NCBI GenBank assembly: GCA_016719535.1
Contig: JADJYX010000013.1
Coordinates: 372,001 to 436,000 of the forward strand
DNA length: 64,000 nt
Direction of reading: 5' to 3'
From: Rubrivivax sp.
GTDB lineage: Bacteria; Pseudomonadota; Gammaproteobacteria; Burkholderiales; Burkholderiaceae_C
The notes beneath the pieces were generated by a model, which did no database searches, was not told the origin of the DNA, and worked only from the letters and a program-made list of their open reading frames with translations. Position numbers and translations under genes: made by a program. Shown one piece after another: positions 43,539-52,967 of this stretch (within the stretch, counting starts at the first letter, position 1; each line of letters begins with the position of its first letter).

Positions 43539-46301
43539 ATGAACCGACCGCTCACCGCCGCTGCCCTGGCCGTCGCCTTGTTCGTCGCCGCCTGCAGCGG
43601 CGGTCCGTCGGAAGCCGACATGCTGGCCAAGGCCCGCGACTATGTCGCCCGGCAGGACCACCGCGCGGCCACCGTGCAGCTCAAATCGCTGCTGCAGCAG
43701 AACGGACAGAACGCCGAGGCGCGCTACCTGCTGGGACGGTCGCTGCTCGAGCAGGGCGACGTCAAGGCGGCGGAGCTGGAACTGCGCAAGGCGTCCGACC
43801 TGCGCTTCGACCCCGCCAAGGTGACGCCCCTGCTGGCGCGCGCGCTGCTGGGCCAGGGTGAAAATGCCGCGCTGACCGGGCAGTTTGCCAGCGTGCGCCT
43901 GGCCGATGCCGCGGCGCAGGCCGAGTTGTCGGTGGCCGTGGCCACGGCCTTCCTGGCGCAGAAGATGAACGAGCAGGGCGAGGAAGCGCTGGCCGAGGCG
44001 CTGAAGGCACAGCCGCAGCATGTGCCGGCGCGGCTGCTGCAGGCCCGCGTGCTGGCCGACAAGGAGCAGGTCGCCGAGGCCAGGGCCCTGGTCGACCAGG
44101 TGCTGGCCAGTGACGCCAACGCCGCCGACGCCTGGATGCTCAAGGGCGAGCTGGCGCTCAACATCGACAAGGACCGCAAGGCCGCCATCGAGGCCTTCCG
44201 CAAGGCCGTGGCCGCCAACCCGAAGTCGCTGGGCGCGCATGTCGCAACCGTGACCACGCTCTTTCGCGAAGGCGATGCCGCCGCCGGCGCGGCCGCGGTG
44301 GCGGAGATGAAGAAACACTTCGCCAACCACCCGCGCACCAGGTTCTTCGAGGCCGAACTGGCCTTCAACGCCAAGGACTACAAGGCCACGCAGGAACACA
44401 TGCGGCCGGTGGTGCAGGCACTGCCCAACAACCCGCTGGCGCTGCAATTGGCCGGCGCCGCCGAATTCCGCCTGGGCAACGTGGCGCAGGCCGAGACCTA
44501 CCTGGGCAAGGCCTTGCAGCAGGCGCCGGAGCTGCCGATCGCCCGCAGCATGCTGGCGCAGCTGTACCTGCGCACCGGCCAGCCGCAGAAGACGCTGTCG
44601 ACGCTGGACCCGCTGCTGCGGCGCAACCCCGGCCCCGGCGCGCTGCAGCTGGCGGCCGAAGCCCACCTGCAGACCGGCGACGCCAAGCAGGCCGAGGAGC
44701 TGTACCAGCGCGCCGCCAGGATGAAGCCCGACGACCCGCGCATCCGCACGGCGCTGGCGCTGAGCCAGTTCGGCAAGGGCAAGACCGACAGTGCCATCGC
44801 CGAGCTGGAAAATATCGCCAGCGGCGACAGCGGCGCGCTGGCCGACCTGGCGCTGGTCAGCGCCCACCTGCGCAAGCGCGAGGTCGACAAGGCGCTGAAG
44901 GCCATCGACGCGCTGGAGAAGAAGCAGCCCGACAAGCCGCTGGCGCCGATGCTGCGCGGCCGCGTGCTGGTGCTGAAGAAGGACATCGACGGCGCGCGCG
45001 CCCAGTTCCAGAAGGCGCTGGCGATCGACAAGCTCTATTTTCCGGCGGTGGCCGGGCTGGCGGCGCTGGACGTGGCGGCCAACAAGCCGGCCGAGGCGCG
45101 CAAGCATTTCGACGAGCTCATCAAGGCCGCGCCCGGCAACGTGCCCGCCCGGCAGGCGCTGGCGGCCCTGCTCACGCGCACCGGCCACACCGGCGACGAG
45201 GTCGCCAGGCTGCTGACCGAGGCCGTGAAGCAGCAGCCCAACGATGTGCGCTCGCAGCTCATGCTGATCAACTTCCACCTCGAGCGGCGCGACGCCAAGC
45301 TGGCCATCACCGCGGCACGCGAGGCGTCGCAGGTGCTGGTCGACCACCCCGAGATCCTGATGGCGCTGGGCCGCGCCTACCTGGCGGGCAACGACATGCA
45401 GCAGGCCGTCACCACCTTCAACCGCCTGGCGGCGACGCAGCCGAATTCGCCGCAGCCGCACCTGGGCCTGGCCGACGCCAACCTGGCGCTGAACGACCGC
45501 AGCACGGCCGCCCGCAACCTGCAGCGCGCGCTGGAACTCGAGCCGCGCCTGCTGCAGGCCCGGCGCGGGCTGGTGGCCATCGCACTGGCCGAGAAGAAAC
45601 CGACCGAAGCGCTGGAGCTGGCCAAGGCGGTGCAGAAGGACCTGCCGAACGAGGCCGTCGGCCATGTGCTGGAAGGCGACGTCGAAGCCTTCCGCAAGAA
45701 CCTCAAGGGGGCGCTGGCGGCCTACCAGCAGGGGCTGAAGAAGAACAGCCCGCAGGAGGCCTCGACTCGCGCGCACAACACCATGGTGGCGCTGGGCCAG
45801 GCGGGCGAGGCCGAACTGTTTGCGCAGCGCTGGATCGCCGAGCATCCGCAGGACGCCATCTTCCCCTTCTACCTGGCCGACCGTGCGCTGGCCGCGCGCG
45901 ACTACGCCACCGCCGAGCTGCGCTACCGCCAGGTCATCCAGCTGCAGCCCAACAATGCGCTGGCGCTGAACAACGTGGCCTGGCTGATGGTGCAGCAGGG
46001 CAAGCCTGGCGCGGTCGATTACGCCGAAAAGGCCAACCAGCTGCTGCCCGGGCGGCCGCCGCTGATGGATACGCTGGCCGGCGCGCTGGCCGCCGACAAG
46101 CAGATTCCGCGCGCGCTGGAGCTGCAGAAGCAGGCCGTCGAACGCGCGCCCGAGGACGGGTCGCTGCGCATGAACCTGGCCAGGCTCTACCTGGCCAGCG
46201 AACAGAAGGGGATGGCGCGCTCGGAGCTGGAGAAGATCGAGAAGATGGGGCGCAAATACCCCAACCAGGACGAGGTGGCCAAGCTGCTGAAGACGCTGTG
46301 A
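43539..46301 (+). CDS. prsT: PrsT-like TPR lipoprotein of the PEP-CTERM/EPS type
   Basis: Protein of 920 residues with a lipoprotein signal (FVAACSGG, Cys at about residue 19) and some twenty degenerate tetratricopeptide repeats over its whole length, e.g. ARYLLGRSLLEQGDVKAAEL and NALALNNVAWLMVQQGKPGA. This size and layout match PrsT, the TPR lipoprotein of exosortase-linked exopolysaccharide clusters in betaproteobacteria. No exosortase, glycosyltransferase or PEP-CTERM protein occurs in the window, so it is isolated here. It is probably anchored in the outer membrane facing the periplasm. Confidence 0.8.
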   Translation: MNRPLTAAALAVALFVAACSGGPSEADMLAKARDYVARQDHRAATVQLKSLLQQNGQNAEARYLLGRSLLEQGDVKAAELELRKASDLRFDPAKVTPLLARALLGQGENAALTGQFASVRLADAAAQAELSVAVATAFLAQKMNEQGEEALAEALKAQPQHVPARLLQARVLADKEQVAEARALVDQVLASDANAADAWMLKGELALNIDKDRKAAIEAFRKAVAANPKSLGAHVATVTTLFREGDAAAGAAAVAEMKKHFANHPRTRFFEAELAFNAKDYKATQEHMRPVVQALPNNPLALQLAGAAEFRLGNVAQAETYLGKALQQAPELPIARSMLAQLYLRTGQPQKTLSTLDPLLRRNPGPGALQLAAEAHLQTGDAKQAEELYQRAARMKPDDPRIRTALALSQFGKGKTDSAIAELENIASGDSGALADLALVSAHLRKREVDKALKAIDALEKKQPDKPLAPMLRGRVLVLKKDIDGARAQFQKALAIDKLYFPAVAGLAALDVAANKPAEARKHFDELIKAAPGNVPARQALAALLTRTGHTGDEVARLLTEAVKQQPNDVRSQLMLINFHLERRDAKLAITAAREASQVLVDHPEILMALGRAYLAGNDMQQAVTTFNRLAATQPNSPQPHLGLADANLALNDRSTAARNLQRALELEPRLLQARRGLVAIALAEKKPTEALELAKAVQKDLPNEAVGHVLEGDVEAFRKNLKGALAAYQQGLKKNSPQEASTRAHNTMVALGQAGEAELFAQRWIAEHPQDAIFPFYLADRALAARDYATAELRYRQVIQLQPNNALALNNVAWLMVQQGKPGAVDYAEKANQLLPGRPPLMDTLAGALAADKQIPRALELQKQAVERAPEDGSLRMNLARLYLASEQKGMARSELEKIEKMGRKYPNQDEVAKLLKTL

Positions 46302-46317
46302 CCATCCCGCGCCGCGT

Positions 46318-47901
46318 TCAACCGGCCGCTTTGGCTGCGCCGGCCAGCAGCGCGCGGCAGCTGGCCTGGCGGCCGTCGGCGGCATCGAGTTGCTTGCACA
46401 CGGCGTCCAGTTGCGCCTGCAGCCGCCGCAGGCTGGCGGCGCGGCGGCCGTCCTGGTTCCAGGCCTGCAACGCACGCCCGATGCGCTGCAGCGAGCCCGC
46501 GCTGCGCTTGTAGAAGGCGCCGCTGTCGCGAGCGGCCTCGGTGAAGAGCTGGCGCGCGGTGGCCTCGATGCGCGCCGTCTGCGCGGGCGCCAGGTCCACC
46601 AGCGCCTGCAGGTAGCCGGCGCCCCACTGCAGCCGCGTCGCCGGGCCCTCGCTCTTGTCGAAGGCCTGCGCATACCAGCGCAGCGCCTCGTCGGTGCGCC
46701 CCAGTTTGCGGTGCAGGCTGCCCAGCTGGCTCATCAGGTAGTAGGGCGATACGCTGCGCGTCAGGTTGGCCTGCAGCAGCGCCTCGCTCTCGGTCCACAG
46801 TCCGGCGCGCTCGAGCGCATGGGCCGCAGATGGGATCACCGCCTGGCGCTCGTAGCCGTCGGTGATGCCGCGGTCGGCGGCGGCGACATGAGCGCGCAGT
46901 TCATGCAGCAGCGGCTCGGGCAGGACGGGGCGCAGTTCGCGCCGCGGCAGCTCGACGCGCGCCAGTTCGATGCGCGAGACCAGCGCCGACAGGCGGTCGG
47001 CGCGCGCCAGGCTGGCGTCGGCTTGCAGGCGGCGCAAGGCCGGGTCGAAGGCCGCCACCCAGGGCTGGCGGGCTTCGGGCGTATCGGCCAGGGCGCGCAC
47101 CATCGCCGGCGCCGAGCCGCCGATGACGTCGGCATGCGCCCGCACCTGCGCCGCGTCGGCCAGCACCTGGCGCACGCGCGCGCGCACGGCATCGTCGGCC
47201 TTCAGCCCCTTGCCGTCGTCGCTGGCGGCCACCGCCTTCAGCCACAGCCGGGTGGCGGTTTCCGCCCCGGCCGCTGCGCTGGCCGGTGCCAGCTGGGCCA
47301 GCACGCTGGCGGCATCGGTACCGGCGAGCAGGCTTTCGTCGTCGGTCTCCCAGCTGTAGAAAGCCAGCAGCCGCCACTCGGCGGCAGCGATCGGCTTGCC
47401 GGCACGGGCATCGGCCAGCACGTCCTTCACCGCGCGGCCGTCGGCCAGGCCCAGGCGCAGCAATTCCATCACCTGGGCCGCCTCGGCCTCGCCCGGCAGG
47501 CGGGTCAGCTCGGTGCCGTCGGGCCGGAACAGCACCAGCGTCGGATAGCCGCGCACCTTGAACTGCTGGCCGAGCTTCTGCGCGCCCGGCCGGTCACCGT
47601 CGATGTGCACGGCGACGAAGGACTTGGACAGCGCCGCGAAGTCCTGCCGGTTGAACAGCGTCGCCTTCAGCTGGTTGCAGGGCGGGCACCAGGTGGCGCC
47701 CCAGTACAGCAGCAGCGGCTTGTTGGCGGCGCGGGCGGTGGCGAAGGCGCGGTCGATATCGGCCGGCGCGGCAGCCGGCACCCAGGCCACCTGGGTCGAG
47801 GGCAGCTTGACGGCGGCCCCGGCCGGCGCGCCGAGGGCCAGCGCGGCGGCCAGCGTCAGGGCCCCGAGGGCCTGCAGAGTGAGCTTGCGCATGCCCGGCA
47901 T
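46318..47901 (-). CDS. Exported thioredoxin-fold protein with helical C-terminal domain
   Basis: Protein of 527 residues. A signal peptide (MRKLTLQALGALTLAAALALGAPAGAA) is followed by a thioredoxin domain with CPPC active site (WGATWCPPCNQLKATLF) and cis-Pro in VRGYPTLVLF, then about 330 residues of Ala-rich helical sequence, partly TPR-like (MSQLGSLHRKLGRTDEALRW). Start is ATG at 47901 or 47892, without a good ribosome site. The fold suggests a periplasmic thiol reductase or disulfide carrier. It converges with prsT, 16 bp apart. Partner proteins are unknown. Confidence 0.82.
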   Translation of the reverse strand: MPGMRKLTLQALGALTLAAALALGAPAGAAVKLPSTQVAWVPAAAPADIDRAFATARAANKPLLLYWGATWCPPCNQLKATLFNRQDFAALSKSFVAVHIDGDRPGAQKLGQQFKVRGYPTLVLFRPDGTELTRLPGEAEAAQVMELLRLGLADGRAVKDVLADARAGKPIAAAEWRLLAFYSWETDDESLLAGTDAASVLAQLAPASAAAGAETATRLWLKAVAASDDGKGLKADDAVRARVRQVLADAAQVRAHADVIGGSAPAMVRALADTPEARQPWVAAFDPALRRLQADASLARADRLSALVSRIELARVELPRRELRPVLPEPLLHELRAHVAAADRGITDGYERQAVIPSAAHALERAGLWTESEALLQANLTRSVSPYYLMSQLGSLHRKLGRTDEALRWYAQAFDKSEGPATRLQWGAGYLQALVDLAPAQTARIEATARQLFTEAARDSGAFYKRSAGSLQRIGRALQAWNQDGRRAASLRRLQAQLDAVCKQLDAADGRQASCRALLAGAAKAAG

Positions 47902-47939
47902 TGTGAATCGTCCGCCGCGGCCCCGCCGGCGCCGACCCG

Positions 47940-48221
47940 TCAGGCCTCCACCTTCACCCCCTTCCAGAAGGCCATCCGCCCCTTGATGCTGGCGGCGGCT
48001 TCCTTCGGGTCGGGGTAGAACCACACGGCATCGGGGTTGGCGTCACCGTCGACGAAGAGCGTGTGGTAGCTCGCCTGCCCCTTCCACGAACACATGGTCT
48101 TGGTATTGCTGGGCAGCAGGTAGTCCTTCTTGACCGATTCGGCCGGGAAATAGTGGTTGCCTTCCACCACCACGGTGTCGTCGCTCTCGGCCACCACGGT
48201 GCCGTTCCAGATTGCCTTCAT
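47940..48221 (-). CDS. DUF427 domain protein
   Basis: Small protein of 93 residues covering one DUF427 domain, a compact beta-rich fold. Characteristic residues are MKAIWNGTVVAESDDTVVVE, NHYFPAESV, TMCSWKGQASYH and DAVWFYPDP. Biochemical function is unknown for the family. Start ATG at 48221. It is divergent from the pirin gene with 93 bp between; the TACAGT just before the pirin start could be a -10 box for that gene. Confidence 0.9.
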   Translation of the reverse strand: MKAIWNGTVVAESDDTVVVEGNHYFPAESVKKDYLLPSNTKTMCSWKGQASYHTLFVDGDANPDAVWFYPDPKEAAASIKGRMAFWKGVKVEA

Positions 48222-48314
48222 CGCACATGCTCCTTGTCGTTCGGGGCGCGATTTGAACGCAGCGTGCAGCCCCGTGCAACGCAGGGTGCACGGGCCGTGG
48301 CTACAGTGCTCGGC

Positions 48315-49196
48315 ATGGAACAAGCCCCAGCCACCACCCCGTCGGCCGCCACCGTCACCCGACCCCGCTCCGTCGAACGACTGGTGCAGGGCCGCGCCAC
48401 CAGCGACGGCGCCGGCGTCAAGCTCACGCGCGTGCTGACGCAGGACCTGCAGCGCCGGCTCGACCCCTTCCTGATGCTGGATGCCTTCGGTTCCGACAGC
48501 CGAGACGACTATATCGGCGGCTTCCCCGACCACCCGCACCGCGGTTTCGAGACCATCACCTACATGCTCGAAGGCCGCATGCGCCACCGCGACAGCGCGG
48601 GCAACGAAGGCCTGCTGGTGCCCGGCGGCGTGCAGTGGATGACCGCCGGCCGCGGCGTCATCCACAGCGAGATGCCCGAGCAGGAAGATGGCCGCATGGA
48701 AGGCTTCCAGCTCTGGCTCAACCTGCCGGCGCGCGACAAGCTGTGCGCACCCTGGTACCGCGACATCGGATCGGCCGAGATCCCCGAGTGGCACGGTGAC
48801 GGCGTCATCGCCCGCGTGATCGCCGGCCAGACGCACGGCGTGCGCGCCCTGGTGCAGCGCGAGGCCACGCAGCCGCTGTACCTCGACCTGCACCTCGCTG
48901 CCGGCGCCCGCTTCGAGCAGCCGCTGCCCGCTGCGCACAACGCCTTCGTCTACGTCTACCGCGGTGACCTGCAGCTCGGCGGTCAGGCCGTGCGGCCCCC
49001 GTGCATGGCCATCCTGGCCAACGAGGCCGGCAGCGACGGCATCGTGCTGCAGGCCGGCGCCGCGGGCGCGCGGGCGATCCTGGTCGCCGGCCGCCCGCTG
49101 CGCGAACCGATCGCTCAACACGGCCCGTTCGTGATGAATTCCAGTGCCGAGATCTTCCAGGCGGTGGAAGACTTCCGCGCCGGCCGCCTGGCCTGA
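48315..49196 (+). CDS. Pirin family protein
   Basis: Cupin-superfamily bicupin of 293 residues. Metal ligands are seen in the pirin signature GFPDHPHRGFETITYMLEG and in GVIHSEMPEQ. The C-terminal cupin has AHNAFVYVYRGDL. Bacterial pirins act variously as quercetin dioxygenases or metabolic regulators; which applies here is not clear. Start ATG at 48315. A single-gene unit between DUF427 and a short conserved gene on the opposite strand. Confidence 0.92.
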   Translation: MEQAPATTPSAATVTRPRSVERLVQGRATSDGAGVKLTRVLTQDLQRRLDPFLMLDAFGSDSRDDYIGGFPDHPHRGFETITYMLEGRMRHRDSAGNEGLLVPGGVQWMTAGRGVIHSEMPEQEDGRMEGFQLWLNLPARDKLCAPWYRDIGSAEIPEWHGDGVIARVIAGQTHGVRALVQREATQPLYLDLHLAAGARFEQPLPAAHNAFVYVYRGDLQLGGQAVRPPCMAILANEAGSDGIVLQAGAAGARAILVAGRPLREPIAQHGPFVMNSSAEIFQAVEDFRAGRLA

Positions 49197-49203
49197 CCGG
49201 TCG

Positions 49204-49452
49204 TCACACGCCGACAGCCTCGGGCGCGACCAGCATCTGCACCGCCAGTTCCAGCGACACGCTGGCGTGCTCGGTCACCGCCAGGCCCTGGCGCAGGTCG
49301 AGGCTGGAATCGAACCAGCCGCAACCCCAGGGTTTCTCGGGCTCGACCGGCAGTTCGCCGTCGGCGCCTTCGAGCCGCGGGCTCGCGGCATGTTGGCGCG
49401 GCACCGTCTCGCGACACCACCCTGGGCTCAGGCGTATCCACCACCGATGCAT
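49204..49452 (-). CDS. Small conserved hypothetical protein (GCGWFDSS motif)
   Basis: An 82-residue protein beginning MHRWWIRLSPGWCRETVPRQ at the ATG at 49452, which has a GGAG seven bases upstream. The second half, WGCGWFDSSLDLRQGLAVTE, looks like a conserved family motif that I recall from other Burkholderiales, without assigned function. No signal peptide or membrane helix. A longer open frame to 49566 runs into the repeat DNA and is rejected. It converges with pirin, 7 bp apart. Confidence 0.65.
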   Translation of the reverse strand: MHRWWIRLSPGWCRETVPRQHAASPRLEGADGELPVEPEKPWGCGWFDSSLDLRQGLAVTEHASVSLELAVQMLVAPEAVGV

Positions 49453-49542
49453 CTCGCTGCTCCCGCGGCCCGTGAACACCCGGGCCATGGCCGAGATGGT
49501 CGCGACGGCAGCCCTGCAGGGCCATCGCCCCGAGGTCGGCTT

Positions 49543-49585
49543 GGCGAGGGCCCCCGTTGGCAGCACCCCCTTGCGGGGGGCCGCG
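49543..49585 (-). repeat. GC hairpin repeat after the GST gene
   Basis: Directly after the GST stop, on the minus strand, CCCCC-GCAA-GGGGG forms a tetraloop hairpin, with a further GGGGGCCC nearby that allows an alternative pairing. It can serve as a 3'-end structure for the GST mRNA. Its CACCCCCTTG core also occurs in the recG insertion. Confidence 0.55.
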
Positions 49586-50206
49586 TCAGGCCTGCGGCGG
49601 CGCCGTGTCGACGAAGCTGGGGCGCGTGCTCAGCTTGTCGTGCAGCTTCTTCAGGTTGGGGTAAGGCGTGCGCCAGTCGACCTGCTGCGCCAGGCGGAAG
49701 TCCAGGTAGCCCAGCGCGCAGCCGACGGCGACGTCGGCCAGCGTGAGGTGGTTGCCCGCGCACCAGGGCTTGTCGCCCAGGCCCTGGCTCATCGACTTCA
49801 AGGCCGCCTGCACGCGCGACATCTGGCGCTCGATCCAGGCGGGGCAGCGCTGCTCGGCACTGCGGCCGGACCAGGTCTGCTCCAGCCGGGCGGCGACGGC
49901 CGCGTCCAGCGCGCCGTCGGCCAGCGCCTCCCAGGTGCGCACCTCGGTGCGCTCGCGGCCCGACGGCGGGATCAGCTTGCCCACCGGCGACAGGGTGTCG
50001 AGGTATTCGACGATGACGCGCGAATCGAATACCGCCTCGCCACCTTCCATCACCAGGCAGGGCACCTTGCCCAGCGGGTTGGCGGCCAGCACCGCGTCAC
50101 TGCCCCAGGGGTCCTCGAGCACGAGCTGGAAGTCGAGCTTCTTCTCGGCCATCACGACGCGCACCTTGCGCACGTAGGGACTGGTCAGAGAACCGATCAA
50201 TTTCAT
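49586..50206 (-). CDS. Glutathione S-transferase family protein
   Basis: Cytosolic GST-fold protein of 206 residues. The N-terminal thioredoxin-like domain starts MKLIGSLTSPYVRKVRVVMAEK with the catalytic Ser/Thr region SPYVRKV, then NPLGKVPCLVMEGG (cis-Pro) and FDSRVIVEYLD (glutathione gamma-glutamyl contact). The helical C-terminal domain holds LTLADVAVGCALGYLDFR (N-capping box). It is close to the YibF type. Monocistronic by spacing, 87 bp downstream of the acyl-CoA synthetase on the same strand. Confidence 0.92.
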   Translation of the reverse strand: MKLIGSLTSPYVRKVRVVMAEKKLDFQLVLEDPWGSDAVLAANPLGKVPCLVMEGGEAVFDSRVIVEYLDTLSPVGKLIPPSGRERTEVRTWEALADGALDAAVAARLEQTWSGRSAEQRCPAWIERQMSRVQAALKSMSQGLGDKPWCAGNHLTLADVAVGCALGYLDFRLAQQVDWRTPYPNLKKLHDKLSTRPSFVDTAPPQA

Positions 50207-50293
50207 GGGGTGGAGGGCCGCCCGGAGGCACCGCGCTGTCGAAACCCATTCTAGCCAGCCACCCTCCGCGCCACCGGCGGCCGGGCGCCGCGC

Positions 50294-51988
50294 TCACTGC
50301 AGCCACTGCACAGGCCGGCGGGCCTCGACCCAGCTTTCGTAGCGCGCCGCGAACTGCGTCTCGATGCGGTTGCGCTTGACCTTGAAGGTCGGCGTGACGA
50401 GGTCGTTGTCCACCGTCCAGGGGTCGGTGGTCAGCACCAGGCATTCGAGCTGTTCGTGCGGGTCCAGGCCCTGGTTGACGGCCTGCAGGTGCTGCGCCAG
50501 CGCCGCCTCCAGCGACGCCCGGCCACCGCCGAGGGCCTGCCGGGTGGCCTCGGCATTGAGCATCACCAGCGCCAGCGGCTGGCCGAGGTTGGCGCCGGTC
50601 ACGCAACAGGCCTCGATGGCAGCATGCATCACCAGCCGGTCCTCGATCGGCGCCGGCGCCACATATTTGCCCTTGCTGGTCTTGAAGAGATCCTTCACGC
50701 GGCCGGTGATGCGCAGGTTGCCTTCGGCGTCGAGCGCGCCCTTGTCGCCGGTCTTCAGCCAGCCATCGTCGGTGAAGGTCTCGCGCGTCAGCGCCGGCTC
50801 GCGGTAGTAGCCCAGCATCAGGCAGGGCGCCTTCACCTGGATCTCGCTGCTCAGCGGGTCGAGCCGGCACTGCACGCCGTCATAGGGCAGGCCGACAGTG
50901 CCGGGCCGCTGCCGGCCCGGCAGGGTGGCGTGGCTGATGCCGCAGTTTTCGGTCATGCCGTAGACCTCGATCAGGTCCAGCCCCAGCCTTGCATACCAGC
51001 GCAGCAGGTCCGGCGGCATCGGCGCGGCGCCGCCGGCGGCAAACTGGCAGTCCTGCAGGCCGAGCGCGCCGAGGATCTTGCGCCGCACGATGCCGCGCAG
51101 CAGGGGGATCTTCAGCAGCCGCTCGAGCCTGGCCGGCGGCATCTTCGCGTGGATGCCCTGCTGGAACTTGACCCACAGCCGCGGCACCGAGAAGAAGACC
51201 GTCGGCCGCGCGCGCTGCAGGTCGGCGGTGAAGGTCTCCAGGCTCTCGGCAAAGAAGACATGCATGCCGGTGGCCAGCAGGCCATGCTCGACCAGCGTGC
51301 GCTCGGCCACGTGCGACAGCGGCAGGTAGCTCAGCATGCGGGCGCTCTGGTTGATCGCCGGCACGCGCTTCAGGCCCGAGCGCACGCCCCAGGCGAAGGT
51401 GCCGAAGCTGTGCATCACCCCCTTGGGGGCGCCGGTGGTGCCCGACGTATACATGATGGTGGCCAGCTCATCGGCCGGCCGCACCGGTTCGCCGGGCAGC
51501 GGCGCTGTGGTGGCGACGATGTCGTCCCAGCCCGGGTAAGCCTGGCGCGCGCTCTCGGGCGCCAGCGGGTGGGCGATGCAGGGCAGCCCCGCGGGCACGC
51601 CGGCGCGCATGGCCTCCCAGCCGTCGAGCTTGCCCACGAACAGCAGCCGGGCGCCGCTGTGGTCCAGGATCTGGCGCACGGTGCCCGCCGCCAGCGTGGG
51701 GTACAGCGGCACCGAGACATGCCCGGCCATCCAGATGGCGAAATCGCACAGCAGCCAGTGCGCGGTGTTCTTCGACAGGATGGCGATGTTCGAGCCCGGC
51801 TCGAACCCCAGGCCCTGCAGGTGCGCGGCCATGCGGCGCACCGCGTCCATCACCTCGCGCCAGGTGAAATGGCGGAGCTGGCCGCCGCCCAGCGGCTGCG
51901 TCAGCACGACCTGGTCGGGCGCGCTGCGTTCCCAGTGATACAGGCGCTGCAGCGCCAGGGCTTCGGCGGGAACGATGGGATCGGCCAT
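50294..51988 (-). CDS. AMP-binding acyl-CoA synthetase (long-chain type)
   Basis: Adenylate-forming ligase of 564 residues, probably a long-chain fatty acid:CoA ligase. Motif A5/P-loop ATIMYTSGTTGAPKGVMHS, AAGGAAPMPPDLLRWY, VYGMTENCGISHA, and the hinge GWLKTGDKGALDAEGNLRITGR, KDLFKTSKGKYVAPAPIE are all intact. The eukaryote-like ACSBG/FACL arrangement is suggested by YLPLSHVAERT. Start ATG at 51988. Substrate chain length is not evident. It lies alone between the HDOD gene and GST, all on the minus strand. Confidence 0.9.
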   Translation of the reverse strand: MADPIVPAEALALQRLYHWERSAPDQVVLTQPLGGGQLRHFTWREVMDAVRRMAAHLQGLGFEPGSNIAILSKNTAHWLLCDFAIWMAGHVSVPLYPTLAAGTVRQILDHSGARLLFVGKLDGWEAMRAGVPAGLPCIAHPLAPESARQAYPGWDDIVATTAPLPGEPVRPADELATIMYTSGTTGAPKGVMHSFGTFAWGVRSGLKRVPAINQSARMLSYLPLSHVAERTLVEHGLLATGMHVFFAESLETFTADLQRARPTVFFSVPRLWVKFQQGIHAKMPPARLERLLKIPLLRGIVRRKILGALGLQDCQFAAGGAAPMPPDLLRWYARLGLDLIEVYGMTENCGISHATLPGRQRPGTVGLPYDGVQCRLDPLSSEIQVKAPCLMLGYYREPALTRETFTDDGWLKTGDKGALDAEGNLRITGRVKDLFKTSKGKYVAPAPIEDRLVMHAAIEACCVTGANLGQPLALVMLNAEATRQALGGGRASLEAALAQHLQAVNQGLDPHEQLECLVLTTDPWTVDNDLVTPTFKVKRNRIETQFAARYESWVEARRPVQWLQ

Positions 51989-52073
51989 GATGGCCAGCCT
52001 AGTCAAGCCACGGGGGCGGCGCCAGCGGGCTTGCCAGAAGCGGGAAAACGCCGAATGTCTCGGCGGGCGCCGT

Positions 52074-52967
52074 TCAGGCGGCGCGTTGCCGCTCGTGCGA
52101 CTGCAGCACCTCGGCCTCGAGCTGCCGCGCCGCGCGCAGCGCCAGCGTGGGGTCGAGGTCGGCCTTGGGCGCCAGTTCGGCGGCCACGGCGTCGAGCGCC
52201 TCGGGGCGGTCCATCAGTGCGCCGATGATCGCCGACAGCGCCGGGATCGCGCGCCGCGTCAGCGCCGGCGGAAAGTCCAGTGTCGCCTGCACGGCCACGT
52301 GGTGGCGCACGCTGGCCACCGCGGTGGCGGCCAGGCCCCAGCTTTCGCACAGCGCGGCGCCCAGCGCGTCGTGGCTGACGCCGAAGCCGGTGTGCTCCAG
52401 CGTCTGCAGTTCGGTGTCGCTGGAGGCGGCGCGCAGCATGGCGCGGTAGTGGTCGGCGGCATGGCGGAACAGCACCGCCTTGCCGCATTCCTCGAACAGC
52501 CCGGCCGAGTGCGCCGCCCAGGCGTCGAGCGCCATGCGCTGCGCCAGCCGGCCCATCAGCATGCCGCGCAGGCCGGCGCGCTGCCACAGCGGCTCGAGTT
52601 CGGCCGCCGGCGGAAAGGCCGCGCGCAAGCCCATCTCGAAGGTGATGCCGGCGACCTCGCGCATGCCCAGGTAGGTGATGGCCTGCTGCACGCTCTGCAC
52701 ACGGCCCTTCAGCCCGTACAGCGACGAGTTGACCGCCTTCAGCACGGCAGCCGCCAGCGCCATGTCGGATTCGATCAGCTGCGAGATCGCCGCCAGGTTG
52801 AGGTCGTCCTCGGCCATCAGCAGCGACAGCTTGACCAGGCTGTCGGGCTGCGCCGGGATCGAGATGTCGAGCGAGCGGAGTTCGGGGTTGACGGACATGG
52901 TGCTGGCGCGCAAGCGCCCCTCGCGGATGAGCCGGGGCCCGGTGGCGGGATCGATGGGCCCGGTCAT
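52074..52967 (-). CDS. HDOD domain protein
   Basis: Signal-output-type protein of 297 residues from the ATG at 52967; a shorter start at 52898 (MSVNPELRSLDI) is equally possible. The HDOD core includes QLIESDMALAAAVLKAVNSS, LYGLKGRVQSVQQAITYLGM and LRGMLMGRLAQRMA, then FEECGKAVLF and ESWGLAATAVASVRHH. HDOD proteins resemble HD hydrolases but usually lack full metal ligands and act in signalling. It has an unusual leader with two hairpins and a poly-U terminator upstream. Confidence 0.88.
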   Translation of the reverse strand: MTGPIDPATGPRLIREGRLRASTMSVNPELRSLDISIPAQPDSLVKLSLLMAEDDLNLAAISQLIESDMALAAAVLKAVNSSLYGLKGRVQSVQQAITYLGMREVAGITFEMGLRAAFPPAAELEPLWQRAGLRGMLMGRLAQRMALDAWAAHSAGLFEECGKAVLFRHAADHYRAMLRAASSDTELQTLEHTGFGVSHDALGAALCESWGLAATAVASVRHHVAVQATLDFPPALTRRAIPALSAIIGALMDRPEALDAVAAELAPKADLDPTLALRAARQLEAEVLQSHERQRAA

